DNA of 64,000 bases from Theobroma cacao (Eukaryota > Streptophyta > Magnoliopsida > Malvales > Malvaceae), in NCBI RefSeq assembly GCF_000208745.1, contig NC_030853.1:3017129-3081128 (forward strand). Direction: 5' to 3'. The first letter of the stretch is position 1. Each line of letters opens with the position of its first letter. The notes under the pieces are model-generated. The model saw only the letters and a program-made list of their open reading frames with translations, did no database searches and was not told the DNA's origin. Both the position numbers and the translations under genes were made by a program. Positions 37,144-47,292 of this stretch are shown here, one piece after another.

Positions 37144-37731
37144 ATGGCTTGCACAATAGATTTCCGCCGCCTAGATGAAGGCTTCGGCGGCAAAACTTAC
37201 AAACGAAAGCGCCAAGAATCGCAAATTACCGCCAGCAGCAACGATGATGCTGCCGCCGCCGTGGCTACGTCCATGGACGTCGACGATTCTTGTCGCCGAC
37301 CCGCGAAGCGCTCTGCGTTGCCTTCCTCCGATGACCCCGACAAACCCACCTTCGGTCGACCCACCTACGACGGCGTGATTGCGGGAAAGGTGTCGGGTCG
37401 GAACTGGAAGCAGACACGAAAGCAGCGTGCTTCCGCGAAGCACGTGAGTGTAAAGCGGACGACTTTCGAGGAAAGAGATAGGCAGAAGGAGATAAAGAGA
37501 GCTTACAAGGAGAGGATGAATGAGTTGAAGGAAGAGATTAGGCAAAACAAGATTGAGAAGAGAAAGAAGAGAGAGGAGAGGGAGAAGAAGAAGAAAGAGA
37601 ACATTTTGAGGTCTGGGACTAAGTTTCAGAAGATTACCAATCCCAATACTTTGAAGAAGATTGCCAAGTCCAAGCAGAAGAAGTTGCTTCAAGTTGTCCC
37701 TGATGAATTTGTTAACAAGAAAAAGAAGTAA
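37144..37731 (+). CDS. CGR1/CCDC86-like rRNA-processing protein
   Basis: Single-exon gene, 195 residues, starting at ATG 37144. The C-terminal half is a Cgr1-family domain: GKVSGRNWKQTRKQR (about residues 82-96), then a highly charged Lys/Glu-rich coiled coil (KEIKRAYKERMNELKEEIRQ and onward), then GTKFQKITNPNTLKKIAKSK and a KKKK tail. The yeast Cgr1 and animal CCDC86 relatives are nucleolar and act in 60S pre-ribosome maturation; the same role here is inferred. The N-terminus is variable with KRKR and PAKR motifs that could serve as nuclear signals. The 37.0-37.14 kb leader contains AGCCCAA/GGCCCA-type site II motifs typical of ribosomal and translation genes (GGGCTTAAGC, CAGCCCAATT, AAGCCCAAGC). 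Confidence 0.9.
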   Translation: MACTIDFRRLDEGFGGKTYKRKRQESQITASSNDDAAAAVATSMDVDDSCRRPAKRSALPSSDDPDKPTFGRPTYDGVIAGKVSGRNWKQTRKQRASAKHVSVKRTTFEERDRQKEIKRAYKERMNELKEEIRQNKIEKRKKREEREKKKKENILRSGTKFQKITNPNTLKKIAKSKQKKLLQVVPDEFVNKKKK

Positions 37732-37957
37732 AAAAACTTTTGTTGGGTTCAATTTTGGTTTTCTTTATGTTGCATGTACTTGTATTCTGTTTCTTTTTGT
37801 CGACAGAAGTTATCCTTTATCTTGGAATGAAATCTGATATAGTAAAATTCTCTGCTTGCTTTTTAGCTTTTTCTGCTTTCTGGGTCTTTCTTCTGAAGAT
37901 GAGATTAATGAATATGTTGTGGATTGCAATTGGATTATGACTTCTGGGTTTGTGATA

Positions 37958-38484
37958 GAGTAGGTAAATGGGAGTGGAGTTCGAATAAGATTATGTTTTT
38001 CCAGGATGTTGGAAGCTTAACCAAAACTCAATGTGTTTAATGTTTTTCATTTGAGAATCTGGATTTGGGTTTTGGTTTATATGAAAGCTCAAAATTTGAT
38101 GAATCCCCATTTCAGGTACAAACCTTTGCTATTTCTGATTTAATAATTCTATGGATTTTTTTTCTTCTTTTGAAGTATAATTTGGTATATGCTTTATGCT
38201 CAAGAGTACATGGAAGCTGTTCCTTGAGTAGGTAACTGGGAGTGGAGTTGGAATAAGATTATGTTTTTCCAGGAAGTTGAACCTTAATTGAAATACTCAA
38301 TGTGTTGAATGTTTTTCATTTGAGAATCTGGTAGTTTTCATCAATGATTTGGGTTTTAATGTATACGAAAGTCCAAAATTTGATGAATACCCATTTCAGC
38401 TACAAACCTTTGCTCTCTATGATTTAATGATTCTATGGATTTTTTTAAAGAATAATTTGGTATACTTTATGCTCAAGAGTACAT
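37958..38484. repeat. 268-bp tandem duplication in the 3' flank of the CGR1-like gene
   Basis: Copy 1 (37958-38211) and copy 2 (38226-38484) share the order GAGTAGGTAA(A/C)TGGGAGTGGAG, AATAAGATTATGTTTTTCCAG, TTTTTCATTTGAGAATCTGG, ACAAACCTTTGCT and GCTCAAGAGTACAT. They differ by scattered changes and small indels. Neither copy has coding capacity. Confidence 0.9.
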
Positions 38485-39301
38485 TTCAAATTATCTCCTA
38501 TGCACTGCCATAGTTTGTACAAGAAAAGGAAAATGCAATATTACAGCATACAAACTTAGACTTTAATTTGTAAGAGACATCCCTGGGAAGTGGTCTGAAT
38601 TTTAGAAATATTTAAAATTTGAACAAAGAATTGCTGAAGGCCACAGTTTGTGAAGAGATAATCAAAAACCTTCATCAGAGTCAAGACGAAATAAAGAGCA
38701 AGAACTCTAAATTGATACCCCAGTTTCAGTTAAAGATGAGTTTCTTTTGTTTTTGATGAAGGGCACAAGGCTGGTTTCATAGCTTCAATTTTCAGACCAT
38801 TAAAATAAACTTCCCAGGAAGAAGCAACCAAGAAGAAACAAAACATTTTTTGTTGATTTGTTCTACCCTGCAAGCATGAATCAACCTAGAAGCAAAATCA
38901 TCTGGGTCTGACAGCTAAAGAAACTTTCCAGATGACCATCTGGCCCAAAAAGAACTAGGATATAAGGATAAAATCAAAGCCCAGAAAGAACAAGGGCAAA
39001 AGGGTATATTACAAAAACAGAGCTCTTCCAAAGTTCACCCTCTGCAACCTGCACCGAGCAACCACCCCTTTTTCTTTTTCTATCTGGCTCCTTGTCCTTT
39101 GAATTATCGATAATTAATCATTTAAAGCTGCAATAGCAGTGTGGAAGGAGGTAGATTTTTATTCTTTTACTTGCTTTTTCCGGTTCTCTCCTTGTTCTTT
39201 CTGTTACTAAAACTTTGTGTTGCTATTGTTATTTTCGATGAAAGTAATCAGACTCCGTTCAATCACTGCAAAATCGAATTGGATAAGGAAGCAAAGACAA
39301 G
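38485..39301. other. Spacer and leader of the small mitochondrial-type gene
   Basis: No gene seen. The last 300 bases probably hold the promoter and 5' leader of the gene starting at 39302. Confidence 0.4.
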
Positions 39302-39886
39302 ATGTTTGGGAGTGCGATTCGATACTTTTCGACAAAACCCAAGCCGAAAATGAAGCCAATCGAGCTCAAAACGCCACCAGAGCAAACGCAGACCATAACC
39401 AGAGTTATCTTCGACATTCTCAAGGAGCATGGCCCCCTCACTGTAGGTGATACTTGGGAACGGGTCAAGGTCTGTTCTTGCAATTAATCTTTCATTTGCG
39501 AAATTTTAACATTGAAATTCACACCTCGTATCAAGTCATTCTGTTACTAGTATGATATATTTAAAAAGTCCATCTAACTATAACAAGAGTTGCTCTTTGT
39601 ATCATGGTGATGCTTGCCTTTGACTCTAATAGGTTTATTGATGTAAAAATGGTTTCAGGAGGTTGGATTGAGAGGGCTGACAAGCAAGAGGCATATGAAG
39701 ATAGTGCTGAGATGGATGAGGGAGAGACAGAAGCTTAGGCTAATATGCAACCATGTCGGGCCTCACAAACAATTTCTGTATACAACTTGGTTCACTAAAT
39801 CCAACATCGGGCAGGCAAGACCAGTGAAAAATTCTTCAGCAACTAGTTTGCCTGTCAATAATTCTTCAAGTCCAAAATCGCCTTGA
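39302..39886 (+). CDS. Small conserved plant protein, probably mitochondrial; function unknown
   Basis: Two exons (39302-39469 and 39659-39886), phase 0, 131 residues. The N-terminus MFGSAIRYFSTKPKPK is basic and hydroxylated, like a mitochondrial presequence. The core (residues about 20-105) reads TPPEQTQTITRVIFDILKEH, GPLTVGDTWERVKEVGLRGL, SKRHMKIVLRWMRERQKL, then GPHKQFLYTTWFT. This has the helix-helix-strand pattern of a winged-helix fold, but that is inferred only by eye. I believe similar short proteins occur widely in plants, but I cannot name it. A structural role in the mitochondrial ribosome is one possibility, without direct evidence. The C-terminal 25 residues are Ser/Pro-rich. 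It lies tail-to-tail with the PPR gene, 379 nt away. Confidence 0.8.
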
Positions 39887-40265
39887 GGTTGCAAGAGAAC
39901 TTGGCTAACAAGCCTATTCAAGATGTTTACTGTTCCTGCAACTCTGCGATACAGAAATTTTGCTGCAATGTTTCCAATCTGTTTCCAGTTTTCATGTACA
40001 AATGCCAAGTTCGATTATGATGCTTTTGTAATCATTCCTTTGCTTGCCATTTGCCAATGCCATTTAGATAGCAGCTGCTGCATGAATTACTCAGGAATGG
40101 TTGTGATATCATTATATATTTAGTCTCTCAAAATAATTATCAATACCATGGTCCCTAGTGTACACACTATGCGCCCGCCAGAGCGATATATCTTGTACAG
40201 AGGTGAGATCGGTGCTACAATGTTATGTCAAGCGAATCAACAAGGCAATTAACCCCTCTAAAAAC

Positions 40266-42722
40266 TCACCAATAGTCCCCACAAGAGCAGATGCCATCCT
40301 TAAAATGATGGAACCTGCTTGAATCCCTCACTGTAATTTCCCTACCAACTATTTTTGATATTACCTTGATTGCAGCATGGCAGTCTGTGCATGCCCGTAA
40401 GTTCTTCATCACCAGTATTGGCGACCCTTCAGGTGTACTGATCAGCGCAAATGCAATTGCTAGCCGCTCACTGTGGTACTTAAGAGTCCCAATTTTGATT
40501 TTCTCATCAACATCGTGAAGGGCACAGCCTGTATCAGGCTTGTAACCTTCCTTTTCCATCTGTTCTGACAACATATCAATCTTTTTCCGAATTTCCTCCC
40601 TTTGGGGATGTAACATATCATTTGCTGAGAACACATGGACCTTGTGTCTTATTTCAACCCAGCTATAAGCTGGAACCTTTCTAATTCCACGCTCCCTCAT
40701 TGCCTTCTTTATCTTCCCAACATTGTCCCACTGGCCGGCTGCTGCATAGATATTAGACATGCTGACATATGCAGCAGCATCTCTAAGCACCTCCATTCTG
40801 AAAAGCTGGTCTGCCGCTTTCCTAGCCAGTTCTTCGTTCTTATGAATCCTACAAGAATTTAGAACCGATGACCACATAATCTCATCAGGATCAAATGCCA
40901 TTTCGGCCATCAACTTCTCTGCTTCATTAAATTGTCCACTCCGGCAAAACATATCGACCATGGATGCATAATGTTCTTTCTTTGGAACAAGTTTATGGCT
41001 TTGAGTCATGGATCTGAAATATCTTAATCCTTCTTGAACAAGCCCACAATGACTGCACGCGGACAAAACACTGAGGAAGCTAACAGAATCTGGCTGGAAA
41101 CCTGACTGAACCATCTTTTCAAATGAGTCAAGGGTGGCTTCACCATCACCATTTTGAGCATAGGCTGAGATCAAGGCGTTCCAAGAGACTATATTCCTTT
41201 CAGGCATGTCCCGAAATAGTTGAATGGCATCTTTTATGGAACCACATTTTGCATACATATCCAGAAGTGCGCTTCCTGAAAAAACATTTGACATGAAACC
41301 TGTTCTAATTACAAATGAGTGAAGCTGTTTCCCCAGTGATAGTGAAGCCAAATTTGCAGATGCCTTTAAGATGCTAGCAAATGTGGCCTGATCTGCTCTT
41401 ACACCAGCTTTGTGCATCTCATTGAACAGATTCAGGCCCTCCTCATGGAATCCTTTCTGAACATAACCTGAGATCAGGGCTGTCCATGGAACGGTGCTTC
41501 TATGGGCCAGACTCCTGAATATCGTTTCAGCTTCCTCAAATCTGCCGCATTTAGCATACATGTCAACTAAAGAATTTCCAACCAGAAGTTCTGAATCAGC
41601 TGTAGTCACAATAGCTAGGGAATGAATTTGCTGCCCCATTTGCAGGTCTAGTGTATTTGCTGCTATACTCAACATGGTTGCAAATGGGAATTGCCTCTGA
41701 TTAAACCGCGTAAACTGTAATTCACGAAAAAGTCTGACAGCTTCTTCATGTTCCCCAAACCACGCATAGCATGTGATGATCACATTGTAAGAGATGCCAT
41801 CCAAGTTTGGCATCTCATCAAAAAATCTCCTAGCTTCAACTAGACAGTCATGCTTCGAGTAAAAATCAAGCAATGCATTCGCCACAAACACATTCCAAAC
41901 AAACCCAGTCTTCACCAATAAACCATGAATTTGTTTGCCAAAGGCTAAAGCATTTAATCCAATACCAGCACTTAAAACTCCTGCAAAAGTGAAATCAGAA
42001 GGCTTGTAACCAAAATTTTGCATCTCCAGAAAAAGGGATATTGCATCTTCATATAGACCATCTTTTGAGAACCCTGTGATCAATGCATTAATAGAAACAG
42101 AATCTCTTTCAGGCATCTCATTAAAAACCCGACAAGCCAAATCAAGGTGATTCGTTTTGCAGTAAGAATCAACCAACGAATTGCAGATCATGAGACTCGA
42201 CTCGTACCCCAACTTAACAACACAAGCATGAACTTGGATGAATTCCTTGTCCACACCAGCATCATTGCAACCTGACAAAAGGGTAGCAAAAGTCACATAA
42301 TCAGGCTCCGTATCACGCCTTCGCATCTCTGCAAAAAGCTTAAACGCTTCGCGGAACTGATTCTTCTGCGAGTAGCCGCCAATCAAAATGGTCCACGTAA
42401 CCGCAGTCCGATCAAGCATGGCATCAAACATTTGTCTAGCCCTCAAAAGATCGCCTGATTTCACATACCCCGAAATCATCATGTTGGTCGAGACAGTGTT
42501 CCTGTTTGGCATCTGGTCAAACAGTTGACGTGCCTCCCACAGGTTGCCCTGTTTGAGGATACTTTCGACCATAAAATTGGAGCGACATGTGTTTCGATCA
42601 AAACCCGTTTTGATGCTTCGGGCGTCGACCAAAGTTTCGACATGTCGCAGCGAGTTCGGAGGTTGCGAGAGGGCAAGGGAAGCGACGTTTTTGAGTGCAA
42701 TGCTCGGTCTGTACGGTCTCAT
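40266..42722 (-). CDS. DYW-type pentatricopeptide repeat protein
   Basis: Intronless, 818 residues from ATG 42722 (MRPYRPSIALKN) to TGA 40266-40268. It is a PLS-class PPR protein: repeated motifs such as NTVSTNMMISGYVKSGDLLRAR, AVTWTILIGGYSQ, DSVSINALITGFSKDGLYEDAI, STVPWTALISGYVQKG and NIVSWNALISAYAQNG span about residues 60-600. They are followed by the E region (MWSSVLNSCRIHKN...YVSMSNIYAAAGQW). The C-terminal DYW domain contains HSE (residues about 730), CTDCHAA and the ending CSCGDYW. The zinc-binding and glutamate residues of the cytidine-deaminase-like site are all present, so C-to-U RNA editing in plastid or mitochondrion is expected. The strongest resemblance I recall is to Arabidopsis At2g01510, from memory only. 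Targeting cannot be told by eye. Confidence 0.95.
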   Translation of the reverse strand: MRPYRPSIALKNVASLALSQPPNSLRHVETLVDARSIKTGFDRNTCRSNFMVESILKQGNLWEARQLFDQMPNRNTVSTNMMISGYVKSGDLLRARQMFDAMLDRTAVTWTILIGGYSQKNQFREAFKLFAEMRRRDTEPDYVTFATLLSGCNDAGVDKEFIQVHACVVKLGYESSLMICNSLVDSYCKTNHLDLACRVFNEMPERDSVSINALITGFSKDGLYEDAISLFLEMQNFGYKPSDFTFAGVLSAGIGLNALAFGKQIHGLLVKTGFVWNVFVANALLDFYSKHDCLVEARRFFDEMPNLDGISYNVIITCYAWFGEHEEAVRLFRELQFTRFNQRQFPFATMLSIAANTLDLQMGQQIHSLAIVTTADSELLVGNSLVDMYAKCGRFEEAETIFRSLAHRSTVPWTALISGYVQKGFHEEGLNLFNEMHKAGVRADQATFASILKASANLASLSLGKQLHSFVIRTGFMSNVFSGSALLDMYAKCGSIKDAIQLFRDMPERNIVSWNALISAYAQNGDGEATLDSFEKMVQSGFQPDSVSFLSVLSACSHCGLVQEGLRYFRSMTQSHKLVPKKEHYASMVDMFCRSGQFNEAEKLMAEMAFDPDEIMWSSVLNSCRIHKNEELARKAADQLFRMEVLRDAAAYVSMSNIYAAAGQWDNVGKIKKAMRERGIRKVPAYSWVEIRHKVHVFSANDMLHPQREEIRKKIDMLSEQMEKEGYKPDTGCALHDVDEKIKIGTLKYHSERLAIAFALISTPEGSPILVMKNLRACTDCHAAIKVISKIVGREITVRDSSRFHHFKDGICSCGDYW

Positions 42723-42789
42723 TCGGAGTCCACCCAAGCGCCAAAATGGCGGCGTACTTCAACTCATTAAAATATTACGTTTAATCAAA

Positions 42790-44040
42790 TTATTTTCTTA
42801 AAATGTAACATTAATAATAGTTATGGATCTCACTGTCTAAAACACAAATTTTGAATTTCCTTTTTCAATTTCAAAAAATAAGAATAATTAAATTATTAAT
42901 TTTAAGTCAATCGCGATATTTATTCTTTTTTTTTGTCTATTTTTATGTCACATAATATTTTTTAAAATACTTAATACTTTTCTTTTTTAAATTACAAATT
43001 TATTTTTCATAATTTTCTATTTTCATATAAAAAATTAAAATATTTATATTACAAAATTTTTAAATTTTAATATAAAATATATCAAAATCAAAATTTTTAT
43101 TTTAATCCCCTTAAGAGAAAAAATATAATTTTCCTGAACTAAGAGATTTTTAATTCAAAAAGTTTTCTATTTTAGTTTAATTGAGAAAAAATCAGCAAAG
43201 ACTCACAATTGCTTTTACTTCACCACAATTGCTTTTACTATAACCTAACAGTAATAACTTGCAATAATTGTTTTGTGCCAGAATTTTATTTTTGTTAGAA
43301 ATAACTTGTGAATGTTCATTTACATTCCTTTACAAATGTTTCTATTTAAAACCATTTATCAATCATACAAATTCATCTTTTAGACTTGGAATATCTATAA
43401 CTTGTTGATGCACAGCTTGTTACGTCAAATAAAAAAGATGAGTATTAATCCATATAAATCTCAATAATTGATTAAAATCGATTGAATTCGATTAATTTAT
43501 TTTAAAGTTTTTTATTTCAGTATTAATTGGTTAGAATGGATAATTTGTTCGATTATTTTGATCGTGTTTCAAAATTCAAAATTTACGATCGAACCATCCA
43601 TAAATAATATATTTTTTACATATTATATATATTATTAATATTTTTAAAATATAAAACATTAGAATTAGTCTAATCGATTAGTGTTTTTTTTTTAAATTGA
43701 ATTAATTTGACTCTTGAAATTTTAAAATAGACCAAATGCTCAGCAAAGGGCTTATCCTGCTTGTTACTTACTTTTTGGGTGGCAGTTATTACATGTTAAA
43801 GCTTACAGAAGAGCATGTAGGTTTTCAAGAGAAATCTTAGCCTATAGGACAACATTATTGGCAACATACGGTATAATTTTTTCTTTAATTTGTCTTCTTC
43901 TCCATATCGAACTATATATCATTAAGGAACTTAAGAAGTTATACAGCCAAAGTGCAGAAAATTATATATACATATCCAATCCTTCATTAATCCTGAAATC
44001 GGGTAACGATGTTCCTGGTGTTCCGGACATGGCTTGGTCC
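42790..44040. other. AT-rich spacer between PPR and LIR1 genes
   Basis: No gene seen. The 43440-43750 part is rich in AATCGATTAA-type sequence and looks like a decayed hAT-type non-autonomous element. Confidence 0.35.
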
Positions 44041-44048
44041 GTTGTTAT

Positions 44049-44819
44049 CTAATACACTCCTCTTTGATACTCCTGGCTGCAGAATTCTCCACCCAGATCA
44101 TCGCAAGCCTCAGCACAGAAAACCCTGTGGAACAGATTAGCCATGGTTAGCTCAACCTCAAATATCAATCCAAGATTTCAATCTCTGATGTGAAAAATGG
44201 TGTTTTGGTTCTTGAGAATGAGAGTAATACGTTTTTGCATCGTTGTACTCGAGATATTCTCTGTCAATCAACTCGGTTGCGGTCCTGGGAGAGTCGTTTC
44301 TGGCCTCTGGTTGTAGCTTTACTTCAGGGTATATGTCTGCCCGGCACGCATCTCCACCGATTGTCTCACATGCCTCTGCTGGAAACACACTGTCCCAAGT
44401 GCAAGTCTCTTCGTGTTCAGTTAAACAACAGTTGATCCCAACTAATCTAGAAACTTATTCTTTCCAGCTATGATCTCGTACCGGTTTCCAAGTGACCAGT
44501 ACAAGAGATGTTTAGTTCATCCTAGGCAGATGGTTCTAGCTAGCTCTAGCCATGCATTGTTTTTCTTTTGGTTGAATTAGTATTAATTAAGCAGCAGATG
44601 TAGCTATCTAGTTTGAATCAGTACTAAAGAAAAGCAAAAGGCTTACGAGAGCATAGAGCTGTAGTCAACTGTGGAAGTGTCGTAGGTGGTGGCGGTTGCT
44701 TCGATCGAAACGCGACGGGGAGCAATGGAGCATCCCAACCTTGGAGAGGAACTCACTTTGGAGGGAGCTGAGAAAGTAGGGAGAAAGGGTGCTGGTGCAA
44801 TGCTCAAAACTGCCTGCAT
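44049..44819 (-). CDS. LIR1: Light-regulated protein 1 (LIR1), chloroplast
   Basis: Exons: 44819-44647, 44389-44231, 44124-44049; 408 nt, 135 residues, frame closed at both junctions. The N-terminus (MQAVLSIAPAPFLPTFSAPS, then basic RRVSIEATATT) is a plastid transit peptide. The mature part carries the LIR1 cysteine motif twice: VFPAEACETIGGDACRADIY in exon 2 and VFCAEACDDLGGEFCSQEYQ in exon 3. Between them is YPEVKLQPEARNDSPRTATE. In rice and Arabidopsis LIR1 binds leaf-type ferredoxin-NADP reductase and strengthens its attachment to TIC62 and TROL on thylakoids; its transcript and protein follow light and the clock. The Pro-to-Cys change in the second repeat (FPAEAC to FCAEAC) looks like natural variation. 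The exon 2 donor (AAAAC|gtatta) is easily missed; reading on without splicing truncates the second repeat. Confidence 0.93.
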
Positions 44820-44885
44820 CTTGGAATTTGGATAATGGTTTTGTCAAACTTGGTTCAGTATGTTTCAAAGAGAGGCACGGTTTGA

Positions 44886-44893
44886 TCTTATAG
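44886..44893 (-). promoter_or_regulatory. TATA-like element upstream of LIR1
   Basis: CTATAAGA on the minus strand, about 70 nt before the ATG. Position fits a TATA box with a short leader. An alternative TATATA run is at about 45123-45130. Confidence 0.35.
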
Positions 44894-45022
44894 CCCAAGG
44901 TTAGAGCAAGATATTTGCAACCCACTTTGGATAAGGGCTCCTTTTTTCTTACTTGGCACCGTCTCGAGAGAAAGAGAAGCTTTGGCATTTCCCAATCATG
45001 TTGGAGATATTTGGAAACTTTA

Positions 45023-45064
45023 AGATATTTTCTGTGAATCTTATTCATGCAATGGAAAATATCT
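45023..45064. promoter_or_regulatory. Two evening elements upstream of LIR1
   Basis: AGATATTTT (45023-45031, the complement of AAAATATCT) and AAAATATCT (45056-45064) face in opposite directions, about 205-245 nt upstream of the LIR1 start. The evening element is the CCA1/LHY and RVE binding site of clock-controlled plant genes. A near copy AGATATTTG sits at about 45005. Confidence 0.6.
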
Positions 45065-45299
45065 CTCTCGGCTTGTCATGTTTCGGGAGGCATGACATGA
45101 TGAAAATGAAGGAAGTTATGACTATATATCTACCAAAATACACAAAAATTAGCTTGAAAGATTACTCATCTACCATACAAAGCAAAGAAGAAGCAAAATT
45201 AATTTCAACACTGTTAATCAAAATTTATGATTGGTTGATCATGATAAAAAGCAAATTAAAGTCGTTCACCTTTAACCTACTTAATTATTAGCAGATAAT

Positions 45300-46149
45300 G
45301 GGGATGATCATCAAGTTTAATGAACAGTAATATTGGAACAGCAATAAAGTTTTTTTTTTTTTTTAATCTAAAGATGCCTTATATTACTTAATTTCTTTGT
45401 CTAGCACTAAAAAAAAACAGCTTATTTCCTGCAGAATTGACTCCGTTGCAAGAGCTTACTGGTGATGTTCACTGGATGTACATGGTCTTATGGCATGATA
45501 TAGAATAACTGGTGAGCTAGTGAACTGATCCTTGGTTCTGAAATATTGAAGGAGTGAAGGTGAATTATATATGTCTGCCTTGGCATTTATTATGTAAAGA
45601 GAATGAATCTTCAAGCAACCACAACCAACATAGCGGTGCAAGGAAACAAGCTGAAATGTGAGACACAGCAGTTAAACAAAGAAGAATTGATGCAGCAGCA
45701 GTCCAGTACTGAACCAACAATGAAGCAGCTGCAGTTTGGTGATCAAGCTGTCTATTCAGGCCAGTTATCCTCATTACAGGAATGTTATCCAATGTAGCAG
45801 CTGAAAAAACTTTCAGACCTTATCCACACCAGCACCAGATTAGAAACTCAAGCCTATTCCCCATTCGTTGGAGCTGCCTAAGAGTTGAATTTTGAATCAC
45901 TAGATCACAAATGATTCATATATATAGATAGTTTACATCTTATTTAATGAAACTTACTGCATTTCAAAAAAAAAAAATATAGATAGTTTACATCATAATC
46001 GAATCAACCCAGCATCAAATTCCTGTTCTTCTTTCCTTTTTATAGATTATCCAAATCAAGTTCTTTTCATTTTCATGGCCAGTGGTTTACTGATGAAGTA
46101 CTGAGACGCGTGGAAATAGACAAGAAATATTGGCAATGGGTTTATATAT
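45300..46149. other. Spacer with one unassigned open stretch
   Basis: A plus-strand frame from ATG 45603 to 45797 reads MNLQATTTNIAVQGNKLKCE and contains Gln-rich sequence, ending QECYPM. It could be the last exon of a decayed gene, but I do not recognise it and see no partner exons. The phrase ATATAGATAGTTTACATC occurs twice (45920 and 45977) around a poly(A) run, like a short retroposed or duplicated tail. Confidence 0.35.
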
Positions 46150-46480
46150 TTTAACATAATATTTGAAAAAAATTTTAAATTATTTAAATTATTTTTTATT
46201 TTTTATTATATTAAATTAGATTTTATTTTTTAAAATTAAATAATTTTATATAATTAATAATTTTTAATTAAAATATAATTTATTATTTTATTACTACCGA
46301 AAGTAAATTTGAGAGTGTAAATATCAAATAATTATCTCATCAGATTAATAAAAATTAATAAAAATAATCTATTTGATTAAAAATAAAATTACAAGGATTT
46401 GATTGAAGAAATAAAAACAAAACTATTCGAATTTTCTTCACTATTTCTAAAACTTTATTTAGGTATGTGCCATATATTTT
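46150..46480. repeat. AT-rich dispersed repeat, copy 3
   Basis: Shares the phrase TTTGATTAAAAATAAAA and the general motif order with the segments at 5395-5810 and 24935-25460, in the 5' region of the DnaJ-type pseudogene. Confidence 0.4.
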
Positions 46481-47292
46481 TTACGGTTGTACTATTGAGC
46501 AAGAACAAAAGGAAAATAGTTTCTGCACTGCATTTTCTTGTGAACCTCCATTAAGACATATAAGAGGAGTAAGAAAAAGATCATTTTTTGGTTGATGGGT
46601 TCTCCCTTTTCTGCTTCTAATGGCTGTTTTTTAATGGTTTCTGCCTTCTCAGAGGAAACTTAATGACTCGAAAGAGTGAGTTTTGGTTACCTTTTTTTCT
46701 CAACTTTCTCTGATTTCTATTTAAGGGTTTTGTTAACTTGTCTTTATGAAACTGTCTAAGATTGTAGTTTTATGGACTTACCTATTGATTCTCTTTGCAC
46801 TAACACCAATCCCCTGAACCCTTTGAGACCCTGGAAACCTCTGCATTTGCTTTGTTTCTTTTGGCCTGTCATGCTTCTAAAAGTTACTTACATAGAATGA
46901 AAATTGAAGAACCAAGACACAAAAGATGCACCCTTTTCACTTCTGACTTGCAGTGGTCATATATGGCATCTAATTTACTAGTAGAGTAGCTGTGACACTT
47001 AATTTCTAGAGCTTTTTTCTCGCATTGACTGCAAAGTTAAACGACTTTAAAGGAAATAGATCTTTAGTATTGGTCTTGCTTATAGGTGGCAGGTGGTGCT
47101 GCTAATGATAGCAGCGCTGTGTCATCCATCGTGTATACGATTGAAGCTTCTTTTTTTCTTATCCTAAATCATGCAGGACTAGGCGACTGTGCAGAGCTTC
47201 AGTGCAGTAATTGTCGTTGAGTGAGTAGTTGGTTTATATTAAAAATCTTGATCTGGAAGTGAAAATCTTTGCAACAGTCTTCAATTTCAAAG

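Noticed and set aside
45565..45797. Overlapping plus and minus open frames of about 65-75 residues
   Set aside because: Neither resembles a known family; no supporting exons nearby. Kept only as an unassigned stretch.
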